DNA from: an uncultured Parabacteroides sp.
Lineage (GTDB): Bacteria > Bacteroidota > Bacteroidia > Bacteroidales > Tannerellaceae
Length of the DNA stretch: 64,000 nt
Assembly: GCF_902493135.1 (NCBI RefSeq)
Contig: NZ_CABUOD010000009.1
Location: 71,783 to 135,782 of the forward strand
Reading direction: 5' to 3'
The position numbers were made by a program, and so were the translations under genes. The notes beneath the pieces are model-generated. The model saw nothing but the letters and a program-made list of their open reading frames with translations. It made no database searches and was not told where the DNA came from. Below are positions 1 to 8,140 of this stretch, in pieces. The number at the start of each line of letters is the position of its first letter. Position 1 is the stretch's first letter.

Positions 1-2
1 TA

Positions 3-1022
3 GGAAACGGGACGGCCAGCCGGGAGACGGAACAGTTCATTACCAATATCCGCTACGACCGTAAGGTTCAGGTGTTCGTGGTCAGTGAAAACGGTGCTTC
101 CATTTATTCGGCTTCCAAGATCGCCCGCGATGAATTTCCGGAGTACGATGTGACGGTCCGTGGCGCCGTCAGCATCGGCCGTCGCCTGATGGACCCGCTT
201 GCCGAGTTGGTCAAGATCGATCCGAAAAGCATCGGTGTCGGGCAATACCAGCATGACGTCGAGCAGGGCGCCCTGAAAAAGAGCCTCGACCAGACGGTGG
301 AAAGCTGCGTGAACCTGGTTGGCGTGAACGTCAATACGGCAAGCAAACATCTGCTTACCTATATTTCCGGATTGGGCCCGGCACTGGCACAGAACATTGT
401 CGACTACCGTACCGAACACGGGCCTTTCCAGTCCCGCCGCGAGCTGCTGAAAGTGCCCCGCATGGGAGAAAAGGCTTTTGAACAAAGTGCTGGTTTCCTT
501 CGTATCCAAGATGGTGAGAACCCATTGGACAACTCGGCCGTCCATCCGGAAAGTTATCCGATCGTCGAACTGATGGCAAAGGACTTGAAATGTACTGTCA
601 CCGAACTGATCAGCCATAAAGAACTGAAGAAAAAGCTCGACTTGAAGAAATATGTCACGGATAAAGTCGGAATGCCGACTTTGTTGGATATCATGGAAGA
701 GCTGGACAAGCCGGGACGCGATCCTCGCCAGACCATCCAAGTATTTTCTTTCGATCCAACGGTGAAGACGATCGAAGACCTGAAAGAAGGGCAAGTGCTG
801 CCGGGTATCGTCACCAATATAACGAATTTCGGCTGTTTCGTCGACGTCGGCATCAAGGAGAACGGGCTGGTTCATATTTCCGAACTGGCAGACCGTTTTA
901 TCAGTGATCCGACACAAGTCGTCTCGATCCATCAACATGTGAAAGTAAAAGTGTTAAGCGTCGACCTCGTTCGCAAACGGGTTCAGCTTTCTATGAAAGG
1001 AATAGAAGAAACAATTTCTTAA
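3..1022 (+). CDS. tex: Tex-family RNA-binding transcription accessory protein, 5' truncated by window edge
   Basis: The reading frame is open from base 3, so the gene begins upstream of the window; a GTG at 72 is internal. The first codons read GNGTASRETEQF, the end of the YqgF-like RNase H fold of Tex. A helix-hairpin-helix segment lies around bases 330-415 (SGLGPALAQNIVDYR), and a C-terminal S1 RNA-binding domain around 790-1000 (GIVTNITNFGCFVDVG). Tex proteins bind nucleic acid and influence transcription and gene expression in the cytoplasm; the exact role in this organism is not shown. The 339 visible codons are about the C-terminal half of a typical Tex (roughly 700-780 residues). ybaK follows after 5 bp, so the two may be co-transcribed. 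Confidence 0.95.
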   Translation, partial: GNGTASRETEQFITNIRYDRKVQVFVVSENGASIYSASKIARDEFPEYDVTVRGAVSIGRRLMDPLAELVKIDPKSIGVGQYQHDVEQGALKKSLDQTVESCVNLVGVNVNTASKHLLTYISGLGPALAQNIVDYRTEHGPFQSRRELLKVPRMGEKAFEQSAGFLRIQDGENPLDNSAVHPESYPIVELMAKDLKCTVTELISHKELKKKLDLKKYVTDKVGMPTLLDIMEELDKPGRDPRQTIQVFSFDPTVKTIEDLKEGQVLPGIVTNITNFGCFVDVGIKENGLVHISELADRFISDPTQVVSIHQHVKVKVLSVDLVRKRVQLSMKGIEETIS

Positions 1023-1027
1023 TAGCG

Positions 1028-1510
1028 ATGAAAATCAACAAAACAAACGTAGCACGCCTGCTGGACAAAGCCAAAGTGGCTTACCAGCTGGTTCCATATG
1101 AAGTAGATGAAAACGATCTGAGCGCAACGCACGTTGCCGACCAGTTAGGCGAGAATGTCGCGCAGGTATTCAAGACGCTTGTCCTCCACGGCGACAAAAG
1201 CGGCTATTTCGTCTGTGTCATTCCCGGCGCCGACGAGGTCGATCTGAAAAAGGCCGCCAAAGTCTCCGGCAACAAAAGCTGTGAAATGATACCAGTCAAG
1301 GAACTTCTGCCTCTCACCGGCTACATCCGTGGCGGCTGCTCCCCCATCGGCATGAAAAAGCATTTCCCGACCTACATCCACCACACCGCCGGACAATTCG
1401 ACCATATCTATGTAAGCGCCGGACAACGGGGCTTGCAGATCCGGATCACACCGGGGGATTTGATCCGGGAGGCACGGGCGGAGGTGGCGGATGTCATACG
1501 TGAAATATGA
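1028..1510 (+). CDS. ybaK: YbaK/EbsC-type aminoacyl-tRNA deacylase
   Basis: A 160-residue single-domain protein of the YbaK family, which hydrolyses mischarged Cys-tRNA(Pro) and related aminoacyl-tRNAs after prolyl-tRNA synthetase errors. The family-typical VFKTLVLHG segment, with its conserved lysine, is near residue 45, and the GGCSPIGMKK loop is near residue 103. Length matches the family (about 155-160). The gene starts 5 bp after tex, suggesting read-through transcription. Family assignment is firm; substrate specificity is inferred from homology. Confidence 0.95.
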   Translation: MKINKTNVARLLDKAKVAYQLVPYEVDENDLSATHVADQLGENVAQVFKTLVLHGDKSGYFVCVIPGADEVDLKKAAKVSGNKSCEMIPVKELLPLTGYIRGGCSPIGMKKHFPTYIHHTAGQFDHIYVSAGQRGLQIRITPGDLIREARAEVADVIREI

Positions 1511-1532
1511 ATCAATACTGTAAATTATCGAA

Positions 1533-1673
1533 GGTGTGTCAAAAGAAAATCCTGCTTACAATAGACATAATTTAGGCACGGATTTCACGGATTTACACGG
1601 ATAAATTTATCATCTTTCCGTGTAATCCGCGTAATCCGTGCTAAAGATCGTGATAAAGGAGTTTTGACACACC
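1533..1673. repeat. 141-bp inverted-repeat element (MITE-like) between ybaK and the lipoprotein gene
   Basis: The outer arms GGTGTGTCAAAA (1533-1544) and TTTTGACACACC (1662-1673) are perfect 12-bp inverted repeats. Inside them is a long imperfect palindrome, about 1571-1600 against 1618-1645, built from CACGGATT-like units. The two nested palindromes would fold into a long stem. No coding capacity is visible. It may act as a terminator for tex-ybaK or be a small non-autonomous element. Confidence 0.6.
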
Positions 1674-1697
1674 GCCTCTTTTCTTCTTTCTTTAATT

Positions 1698-1790
1698 TTA
1701 TACACCTAAGACGATATCAGCATCGATATTCAATTTCCGGCTGATCTCACGAACAACTTTCAAAGTCGGCTCGCATTTCTTATTTAATCT
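1698..1790 (-). pseudogene. C-terminal relic of an XRE/HigA-like helix-turn-helix regulator
   Basis: Read on the minus strand, the 30 sense codons ending at the stop at 1698-1700 include CEPTLKVVREISRKLN followed by IDADIVLGV. The PTLKVVREIxRKL pattern resembles the end of an XRE-type HTH domain, where antitoxin-like regulators read PSLxTLxKIAxAL. There is no start codon. An in-frame stop at 1791-1793, which is also the stop of the neighbouring lipoprotein gene, closes the upstream side. I read it as a broken 3' fragment. It is short, so the family call is tentative. Confidence 0.35.
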
Positions 1791-2192
1791 TTAGAACTTC
1801 CGGAACGTATATGTTTTCCCCTCGCGGCTTAAGATCAGTTGCTTGGATTCCAGTTTATCGATTGTATAGGTTTGTTTGGAAGAATTCCAATCGGTATAGG
1901 GCAGGAATTTACTGATCGGCCCCGGATTGTTCTCCAATTCCAGCAGCAATGTTTTTTCACCTTCCAACGTGTTGTAGCCATATTGATGGCGGAAAGAGTC
2001 GATTTCCGTAACGTACACCTGGTACATAAACAAAGAATGTTCAAAATTAAAATAAACCGTATCGACATTCTGCACGTCACCGCTTGCTTCTACCTTCTGT
2101 AATTGCCATTTACCGAACAACTTGGATTCCGTGTCCTTGCTGCACGAGACGAACAGGATCACACAAAATGCTATCAATATATTTCTAACCAT
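1791..2192 (-). CDS. Small lipocalin-like lipoprotein
   Basis: A 133-residue protein with a lipoprotein signal (hydrophobic stretch then FVSC, Cys near residue 17), so it should be lipid-anchored in the envelope. After the signal comes LFGKWQLQKVE, typical of small Bacteroidetes lipocalin-like lipoproteins, followed by alternating beta-strand-like segments to a terminal YTFRKF. Substrate or partner is unknown. It is divergent from the GH43 gene, with about 100 bp between starts. Confidence 0.75.
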   Translation of the reverse strand: MVRNILIAFCVILFVSCSKDTESKLFGKWQLQKVEASGDVQNVDTVYFNFEHSLFMYQVYVTEIDSFRHQYGYNTLEGEKTLLLELENNPGPISKFLPYTDWNSSKQTYTIDKLESKQLILSREGKTYTFRKF

Positions 2193-2246
2193 ACTCTTTT
2201 TCTGCTTAAATCGGACATCAAAGGAAAGGAAATAATTTCAAATTTG

Positions 2247-2254
2247 TATATTTG
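2247..2254 (+). promoter_or_regulatory. Bacteroidetes -7 box (TATATTTG) for the GH43 gene
   Basis: TATATTTG fits the sigma-ABfr -7 consensus TAnnTTTG. It lies 40 bp upstream of the GH43 start, so a transcript would carry a leader of about 35 nt. I see no clear -33 TTTG at the ideal spacing. Confidence 0.5.
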
Positions 2255-2293
2255 CTGTCATTTATTATGTGTTTTTAATTTTATAGACAATCT

Positions 2294-3406
2294 ATGAGAC
2301 AAATGAAACAATTTGTAGTACTGCTTTCAGCGGTATTTACTTTTTCTTCCTGCGTACACAAAGTGCAGAAGGAACAACAGGAAAAAAGTATCGTGCATAC
2401 CAATCCCCTTCCCGTACAGTTTGGTGATCCGTATGTATTGCTGGCTTCGGACGGCATATACTATATGTATGGAACAGGCGGAGGCGCCGTCGACGGCTTC
2501 AGTGTGTATTCCTCTCCCGACTTGGCCAACTGGAAAGCCGAAGGACAGGTATTCCGGGGTAACGTTCCGGGATCATGGGGAGTCGCCAACTTCTGGGCCC
2601 CGGAGGTGTATGAACGGGGTGGCAAGTTCTATATGCTGTACAGTGCCGACTGGAAAGAAAATCCGACAAATGAACTGGAAAATTTCCGTATCGGAGTGGC
2701 TGTTGCCGACAAGCCGACAGGACCTTTCAAGGAATTATCCGACAAACCTTTGTTTGATCCGGGCTATCCGGTTATCGACGGGAACCTGATCGACGATGAG
2801 GATGGACGGACCTATCTGTATTTTTCCCGTTGTTGCTACAAACATCCGGTGGAAAGCGAAATTGCCGAACAGGCTAAAAAAGAAGGGAAGTTCGACGAGA
2901 TAGAGGAAAGCTGGATATATGGCATCGAGGTAAAGCCGGATTTGACAGAAGTGATCGGTGAACCGGTCCTGCTGCTCCGTCCGCCAGTAAAACTGGACGA
3001 CACGCAATCCGAATGGGAAAGCCGCTCCGTTACTTCCGGTGAGATCAACCGCCGTTGGACGGAAGGCCCTTATACATTGAAAAAGGGCGATACCTACTAT
3101 ATGATGTATTCGGCCAATTATTACAAAGGCAAGAATTATGCTGTCGGCTATGCAACGGCAAAAAGTCCGCTCGGCCCGTTTGTCAAATCGAACGACAACC
3201 CGGTACTTCAAAAGAATGTGGAGCAGGGAGGCATCGTTACCGGTACGGGGCATAACAGCGTGACCTGGTCGAAAGACGGCAAGCAGATGTATTGCGTTTA
3301 CCACGGCTACACCCAGAAAACAGGAAACGAGCGGGTTGTCTTTATCGACAAGATGGGAATCGATGAGAACGGCAAGCTCTATGTGGAAGGACCGAACGCG
3401 GAGTAA
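2294..3406 (+). CDS. Glycoside hydrolase family 43 lipoprotein (arabinofuranosidase/xylosidase-like)
   Basis: A 370-residue protein with a lipoprotein signal (TFSSC, Cys about residue 20). The GH43 five-bladed propeller signatures are visible in order: QFGDPYVLL with the probable catalytic base Asp, NFWAPEVYERGGKFYM, VIDGNLIDDEDGRTYLYF with the pKa-modulating Asp, and RRWTEGPYTLKKGDTYYMMY with the probable general-acid Glu. GH43 enzymes cleave alpha-arabinosides or beta-xylosides in plant polysaccharides; the exact substrate is not deducible here. There is no adjacent susC/susD pair, so this is not a classical utilisation locus. A second in-frame ATG at 2303 is an equally plausible start. Confidence 0.9.
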   Translation: MRQMKQFVVLLSAVFTFSSCVHKVQKEQQEKSIVHTNPLPVQFGDPYVLLASDGIYYMYGTGGGAVDGFSVYSSPDLANWKAEGQVFRGNVPGSWGVANFWAPEVYERGGKFYMLYSADWKENPTNELENFRIGVAVADKPTGPFKELSDKPLFDPGYPVIDGNLIDDEDGRTYLYFSRCCYKHPVESEIAEQAKKEGKFDEIEESWIYGIEVKPDLTEVIGEPVLLLRPPVKLDDTQSEWESRSVTSGEINRRWTEGPYTLKKGDTYYMMYSANYYKGKNYAVGYATAKSPLGPFVKSNDNPVLQKNVEQGGIVTGTGHNSVTWSKDGKQMYCVYHGYTQKTGNERVVFIDKMGIDENGKLYVEGPNAE

Positions 3407-3490
3407 ATTAAAAATTAAGAATTAAGAATTAAGAATTAAAAAATTACGGTCGATGATATTTTTTAATTCTTAATTCTTAATTTTTAATTT
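3405..3490. terminator. AT-rich bidirectional hairpin between GH43 gene and hisB
   Basis: Tandem TTAAGAA units at 3405-3444 are mirrored by TTCTTAA units at 3458-3490, giving a long A/T stem between two convergent genes. Its placement suggests a bidirectional terminator. The same repeat unit recurs at 6947-6990 and in shorter form near 21325-21350. Confidence 0.55.
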
Positions 3491-4616
3491 ACAAAGCCCC
3501 CTTTGTACTCGGCAGTTCAAACCTGTAGATGTCGCGGCGGATAGCCATCTTGATGGAGCGGGCCAAAGCCTTGAAGATTCCTTCGATCTTATGGTGCTCG
3601 TTTGTGCCTTCCGCTTTAATGTTCAGGTTCATGCGGGCGGCATCGCTCAGGCTTTTAAAGAAATGCAGGAACATTTCGGTCGGCATATCCCCTACTTTCT
3701 CACGGTGAAAGGCTGCATCCCAGACTAACCAGGGACGTCCGCCGAAATCAAGCGCCACACTGCACAGGCAATCGTCCATCGGCAGGCAGTAACCGTAGCG
3801 TTCGATCCCCCTCTTGTCGCCTAAAGCCTTTAACAAAGCTTCTCCAAGCGCAATAGCCGTATCCTCTATCGTATGATGTTCGTCTACTTCCAGATCCCCT
3901 TTCACCCGTACCGTCAAATCGATACCCGAATGTTTTCCGATCTGGTCGAGCATATGGTCGAAGAAGCCGAGACCGGTGGAAATCTCCGTCCGTCCATGTC
4001 CGTCCAGATTCACTTCCACTAAAATATCCGTCTCCTTTGTCGTACGTCGGATAGTGGCCCGGCGTTCTCCGGCAAAAAGATATTCCGTGATCCGGTCCCA
4101 ATCATCTGTAATCAGGACGGGAGAAATAGCCGTATTCTCCGTGAGCAACTGTCGCGCCTCGTCGTCATCCGGACGAAGCCATATCCCTTTTGCCCCTAAA
4201 TTGGCCGCCAGCTGCATATCCGTCAGCCGGTCACCTATCACGTAACTGTTTGCCAGGTCATATTCGCCGGACAGATAGCGGCCTAACATACCTGTACGGG
4301 GTTTCCGGTTCGGAGAGTTTTCTTCCGGAAAAGAACGGTCGATCAGGATATCGTCGAAACGGATCCCCTCGCCTTCCAAGGTCTTCAACATCTTGTCGTG
4401 TGCCGGCCAGAAAGTGTCTTCCGGAAAGGAATCCGTACCCAAACCGTCCTGGTTCGTCACCATCACAAACTCGAAATCCAACTGTTTACGGATAAAGTAC
4501 AGGTTACGGAACACCTTCGGATAAAACACTAACTTCTCCAGGCTGTCCAGCTGATAGTCCACCGGCGGCTCTATCACAAGCGTTCCGTCCCGGTCTATAA
4601 ATAAGGCTCTTTTCAT
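3489..4616 (-). CDS. hisB: Bifunctional histidinol-phosphatase / imidazoleglycerol-phosphate dehydratase
   Basis: A 375-residue fusion catalysing two steps of histidine synthesis. The N-terminal HAD phosphatase (about 1-165) shows the nucleophile motif FIDRDGTLV. The C-terminal dehydratase (about 180-375) shows [31 protein letters not shown] and [16 protein letters not shown], whose His and Glu residues bind the paired Mn ions. Last gene of hisG-hisD-hisC-hisB, 11 bp after hisC. The length is full for the bifunctional form. Confidence 0.97.
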   Translation of the reverse strand: MKRALFIDRDGTLVIEPPVDYQLDSLEKLVFYPKVFRNLYFIRKQLDFEFVMVTNQDGLGTDSFPEDTFWPAHDKMLKTLEGEGIRFDDILIDRSFPEENSPNRKPRTGMLGRYLSGEYDLANSYVIGDRLTDMQLAANLGAKGIWLRPDDDEARQLLTENTAISPVLITDDWDRITEYLFAGERRATIRRTTKETDILVEVNLDGHGRTEISTGLGFFDHMLDQIGKHSGIDLTVRVKGDLEVDEHHTIEDTAIALGEALLKALGDKRGIERYGYCLPMDDCLCSVALDFGGRPWLVWDAAFHREKVGDMPTEMFLHFFKSLSDAARMNLNIKAEGTNEHHKIEGIFKALARSIKMAIRRDIYRFELPSTKGAL

Positions 4617-4627
4617 TTCATAAATCT

Positions 4628-5659
4628 TTACATTTTTTTAAGCGCTTCGAGCAAAGCATCGTTTTCATCCGGCTTGCCGACCGTGATGCGAAGGCAGCCA
4701 TTACACATGGTCACATTTGTCCGGTTACGGACGATAATACCCTGTCTGACCAGATTTTTATAGATCGTATCGGCATTCGTCACTTCGACCAGGACAAAAT
4801 TTGCATCCGTAGGATAAATCTTGCGCACGCAGTTCAACTCCGGCAGTACGGCCTGCAGACGAATCCGCTCGGAAAGGATCGAACGAAGCTGTTTTTCCAT
4901 CTGTTCCTTGTTTTCAAGTACATACAAGGCACGTTCCTGAGTCAGCAGATTTACATTGTACGGGTATTTGATCTTATTGAGGATCGCAATGATTTCGGGA
5001 GAAGCAAAAGCCATTCCCAGCCGGATTCCGGCAGCCCCCCACGCTTTGGACATGGTTTGCAGGACGATCAGATTCGGGAATTTATCCAACTCGCCTAAGA
5101 AAGAAGGCTCGATGGAGAAATCGACATAAGCCTCGTCAATCACAACGATCCCCTGGAAAGTATTCAATACTTTGTAAAGGCGGTCACGGCTCAGGTTATT
5201 TCCTGTCGGGTTGTTGGGAGAACACAGGAATATCACCTTCACCCAGTCGTTTGCCGCTTCCAGAAGGCTGTCGGTATCCAGGTCGAACTTTTCGTCCAGC
5301 TTGATCTTCCGGAACTCTACGTTATTGACATTGGCCGCGACTTCATACATGCCGTAGGAAGGCGCGATGCTTACGATGCTGTCGATAGACGGTTCGCAAA
5401 ACGCACGGATAATCAGATCGATCGGTTCGTCACTTCCGTTCCCCAGAAAGATAGACTCGCGTTTCACCCCTTTGATCTCCGCAATCTTCTTCTTCAGTTC
5501 CCATTGCAAAGGATCGGGATAGCGGTTGTACGGTCTGTTAAACGGGTTTTCGTTTGCATCCAGGAAAACGGAGGCATTACCTTGAAACTCATCTCTGGCA
5601 GACGAGTAGGGCTTCATGTTCCAGACATTGGGTCTGACTAAATCTTTTAAGTCTTTCAT
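4628..5659 (-). CDS. hisC: Histidinol-phosphate aminotransferase
   Basis: A 343-residue fold-type I PLP aminotransferase that converts imidazole-acetol phosphate and glutamate to histidinol phosphate. Visible marks are [12 protein letters not shown] (PLP phosphate region), [19 protein letters not shown], and [14 protein letters not shown] with the PLP Schiff-base lysine. The start overlaps the hisD stop by 4 bp (ATGA), so the two should be translationally coupled. Confidence 0.97.
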   Translation of the reverse strand: MKDLKDLVRPNVWNMKPYSSARDEFQGNASVFLDANENPFNRPYNRYPDPLQWELKKKIAEIKGVKRESIFLGNGSDEPIDLIIRAFCEPSIDSIVSIAPSYGMYEVAANVNNVEFRKIKLDEKFDLDTDSLLEAANDWVKVIFLCSPNNPTGNNLSRDRLYKVLNTFQGIVVIDEAYVDFSIEPSFLGELDKFPNLIVLQTMSKAWGAAGIRLGMAFASPEIIAILNKIKYPYNVNLLTQERALYVLENKEQMEKQLRSILSERIRLQAVLPELNCVRKIYPTDANFVLVEVTNADTIYKNLVRQGIIVRNRTNVTMCNGCLRITVGKPDENDALLEALKKM

Positions 5660-6945
5660 AATGTGTTCAATCTGATTGTTACTGCATTCTTGTGCGCATC
5701 CAGCTGCTCGTTGGCCGCCATTGTCCGGATCGTCCCGCCCAACAGCCGGATGCCGTCGGCCGTGATCTCCTGGAACGTGATCTTCTTGATGAAGCTGTCC
5801 AGGTTCACGCCACTGTAGGCTTTTGCATATCCGTTGGTCGGCAACGTATGGTTCGTACCGGAAGCGTAGTCGCCAGCGCTTTCCGGCGTATAGGGTCCCA
5901 TGAAGACACTGCCTGCATTTTCGACCTGCCCGGCAATATCTGCATAATCGGTCGTCTGGATAATCAGATGCTCCGGAGCGTACAGGTTGGTGAAGTCGAT
6001 CACTTCCTGTTTATCCTTCAGCACGATAAGACGGCTGTGGCTCAACGATTTTTCCGTGATCTCCTTACGGGGCAGCCGGTCCAGCTGTTCCCGGATCGCT
6101 TGCATGACCGGTTCGACGATGCTTTCGGATGCCGTCACCAGCATGGCCTGGCTGTCCACTCCATGTTCCGCCTGGGAAAGGAAATCCGCGGCGATAAAGG
6201 CGGGATTGGCCGATTCGTCCGCAATCACTTCCACTTCGGAAGGACCGGCAGGCATGTCGATGGCCACCTCTTTCAGGCTGACCAACTGTTTGGCCGCCGT
6301 CACATACTGGTTACCGGGACCGAATATCTTATAGACCTTCGGAACCGATTCCGTTCCGTAGGCCATCGCCGCTATGGCCTGGATACCTCCTGCCTTGAAT
6401 ATCTTGCTGACGCCTGCCGTTTCCGCGGCAAACAGGATGGCGGGGTGTACCTTTCCATCCCTGCCCGGAGGCGTACAAAGCACGATTTCCTTACAGCCGG
6501 CAATACGTGCCGGGACAGCCAACATCAGGACGGTAGAGAAAAGAGGAGCCGTTCCGCCGGGAATGTATAAACCGACTTTTTCTATCGCTACCGCTTTCTG
6601 CCAGCAGGTGACACCGGGTGTCGTCTCTACCTTCTTTCCCGTAAAACGCTGTGAGGCGTGAAATATCTCTATATTGTTCTTTGCTTGACAGATAGCCTGC
6701 TTCAGGTCTTCGGGCACGAGCTCCTTTGCTTCCGCTAATTCCTGTTCTGAAACCTGCAACCTTTTGAAGGTAGCGGGATCTATCTTGTCGAACTTCTCCT
6801 CATACCGGATAACGGCGGCATCTCCTCCCTCCCGGACTTCATCCAGCACCGTGCGAACCGTATCGAACAGTGTCGTGACATCCAGCGCCGGACGCTGGGC
6901 CAATGAGGCCCATTTTTCTCTTGACGGATATTTGATTACTTCCAC
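5656..6945 (-). CDS. hisD: Histidinol dehydrogenase
   Basis: A 429-residue NAD- and zinc-dependent enzyme that oxidises histidinol to histidine in two steps. [14 protein letters not shown], the zinc-region [13 protein letters not shown], the catalytic Glu-His pair in [10 protein letters not shown] and the late [12 protein letters not shown] are all present. Second gene of the operon. The 59-bp gap to hisG is filled by a TTAAGAA-type AT repeat (6947-6990). The long reverse-strand frame over this gene is a codon shadow. Confidence 0.97.
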   Translation of the reverse strand: MEVIKYPSREKWASLAQRPALDVTTLFDTVRTVLDEVREGGDAAVIRYEEKFDKIDPATFKRLQVSEQELAEAKELVPEDLKQAICQAKNNIEIFHASQRFTGKKVETTPGVTCWQKAVAIEKVGLYIPGGTAPLFSTVLMLAVPARIAGCKEIVLCTPPGRDGKVHPAILFAAETAGVSKIFKAGGIQAIAAMAYGTESVPKVYKIFGPGNQYVTAAKQLVSLKEVAIDMPAGPSEVEVIADESANPAFIAADFLSQAEHGVDSQAMLVTASESIVEPVMQAIREQLDRLPRKEITEKSLSHSRLIVLKDKQEVIDFTNLYAPEHLIIQTTDYADIAGQVENAGSVFMGPYTPESAGDYASGTNHTLPTNGYAKAYSGVNLDSFIKKITFQEITADGIRLLGGTIRTMAANEQLDAHKNAVTIRLNTL

Positions 6946-6946
6946 T

Positions 6947-6990
6947 TTATAAATTAAAAATTAAGAATTAAGAATTAAAAAATTAAGAGG
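6947..6990. repeat. AT-rich TTAAGAA repeat in the hisG-hisD gap
   Basis: The gap holds the same tandem AATTAAGAATTAAGAATT type of repeat as the sequence downstream of hisB (3405-3490). It lies inside an operon, so it does not obviously terminate. It may thin out transcription between hisG and hisD or be a neutral repeat. Confidence 0.5.
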
Positions 6991-7004
6991 TAATACTTAT
7001 TAAT

Positions 7005-7856
7005 TTACAAAATCATTTTCTCGATCGGCAGCACCAATATGCCTTCCGCTCCCAACGATTTCAGTTTACCGATGATTTCCCAGAAATGTTTCTCCGCTAT
7101 GACAGATTGGACAGACACCCAGTTCCCGTCGGCAAGCGGCGTGATGGTCGGGCTCTTCATGCCCGGCAGCACTTCTATGATCTCGTCCATCTTGTCTTTC
7201 GGAGCGTTCAGCAATACATATTTCTTGCCTTCCGCTACCTGGATCGCTTCGAAACGGAACAAGAGTTCGTCCAGGATAGCCTGTTTTTCATCCGACAGAT
7301 TGTTGTTGGCAATCAACAGGGCTTCGCTCTGCATGATGACTTCCACTTCTTTGAGCTGATTGCTCACCAGTGTGCTGCCGGAGCTGACGATATCGAAAAT
7401 CGCATCCGCGAGGCCGATACCCGGCGCAATTTCCACAGACCCGCTGATTACGTGAAGGTCTGCTTTCACTCCCTTTTCAGCCAGATAAGCCTTCAGTATT
7501 TCCGGATAGGAAGTTGCGATCGTTTTTCCGGCGAACCATTCCACCCCCTGATAATCTTCATCTTTCGGAATGGCGAGTGAAAGACGGCATTTGCTGAATC
7601 CTAAACGTTTGATCAGCTTGGCCTCCTGCCCTTTCTCCACATATTCGTTTTCGCCTACGATACCGACGTCGGCAACGCCATTGGCAACTGATTGCGGGAT
7701 ATCGTCATCGCGCAGGAATAAGACTTCTACCGGGAATCCTTTTGCCGACAACAGCAAAATACGTTTTCCCCTGTTCAGTTTGATACCGGCTTCTTCCAAG
7801 AGAAGCATTGTTTCATCGTAAAGACGACCTTTAGATTGTACTGCAATTCGTAACAT
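7005..7856 (-). CDS. hisG: ATP phosphoribosyltransferase, long form
   Basis: A 283-residue long-form HisG that makes phosphoribosyl-ATP, the committed step of histidine synthesis. The N-terminal catalytic part shows LRIAVQSKGRLYDET, RDDDIPQSVANGVADVG and the PRPP-binding ISGSVEIAPGIGLADAI. The last 70 or so residues form the ACT-like domain that gives feedback inhibition by histidine, so this form does not need HisZ. First structural gene of the operon, directly behind a transcription attenuator. Confidence 0.97.
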   Translation of the reverse strand: MLRIAVQSKGRLYDETMLLLEEAGIKLNRGKRILLLSAKGFPVEVLFLRDDDIPQSVANGVADVGIVGENEYVEKGQEAKLIKRLGFSKCRLSLAIPKDEDYQGVEWFAGKTIATSYPEILKAYLAEKGVKADLHVISGSVEIAPGIGLADAIFDIVSSGSTLVSNQLKEVEVIMQSEALLIANNNLSDEKQAILDELLFRFEAIQVAEGKKYVLLNAPKDKMDEIIEVLPGMKSPTITPLADGNWVSVQSVIAEKHFWEIIGKLKSLGAEGILVLPIEKMIL

Positions 7857-7881
7857 GTTTATTTTGTTTGTATATATTTTT

Positions 7882-7923
7882 CCAAAAACAAAATAAGGCC
7901 TACCGTAAACGGCAAGCCTTATT
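7882..7923 (-). terminator. Attenuator (rho-independent terminator) of the his operon
   Basis: Read on the minus strand, AATAAGGCTTGCCG (7923-7910), a TTTA loop, and CGGTAGGCCTTATT (7905-7892) form a 14-bp stem with two G-U pairs, followed directly by TTTGTTTTTGG. It sits between the leader peptide and hisG, the classical position of an attenuator. Confidence 0.9.
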
Positions 7924-7966
7924 CATTTATATTAATATGTTCCTACATACCACACAGCCCACCGAA

Positions 7967-8017
7967 CTATTGCCCGTTGTAATGATGATGGTGGAGATGC
8001 AGAACTGTACTTTTCAT
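7967..8017 (-). CDS. hisL: Histidine leader peptide of the his operon
   Basis: A 16-residue minus-strand ORF reads MKSTVLHLHHHHYNGQ and then TAG. Five of the 16 residues are His, four of them consecutive. It lies 44 nt before the attenuator hairpin and about 110 nt before hisG. By analogy with the known his attenuation mechanism, ribosome stalling on the His codons when charged tRNA-His is scarce would prevent terminator formation. Pattern and position are seen; the regulatory effect is inferred. Confidence 0.88.
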   Translation of the reverse strand: MKSTVLHLHHHHYNGQ

Positions 8018-8037
8018 TTGTTATTATTTTTACGCTG

Positions 8038-8067
8038 CAAAGTTACAATAATAATTGAATTAGCAAA
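8038..8067 (-). promoter_or_regulatory. Promoter of the hisL-hisGDCB operon
   Basis: On the minus strand a -33-like TTTG (8067-8064) is followed after 18 nt by TAACTTTG (8045-8038), a perfect -7 TAnnTTTG. Transcription would start just upstream of hisL, giving a short leader. The spacer is one base below the usual 19-21. Confidence 0.7.
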
Positions 8068-8140
8068 TAAAACTTACAAAAGATTAGCCAAACAGGGCGA
8101 TTTTTTTATAATAAAGCCAATTTCAACCCGATAAATCCGG

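Noticed and set aside
7868..8134. 88-residue plus-strand frame between hisG and the M1 gene
   Set aside because: It covers the attenuator, hisL and the his promoter in antisense. The minus-strand leader explains the sequence better.
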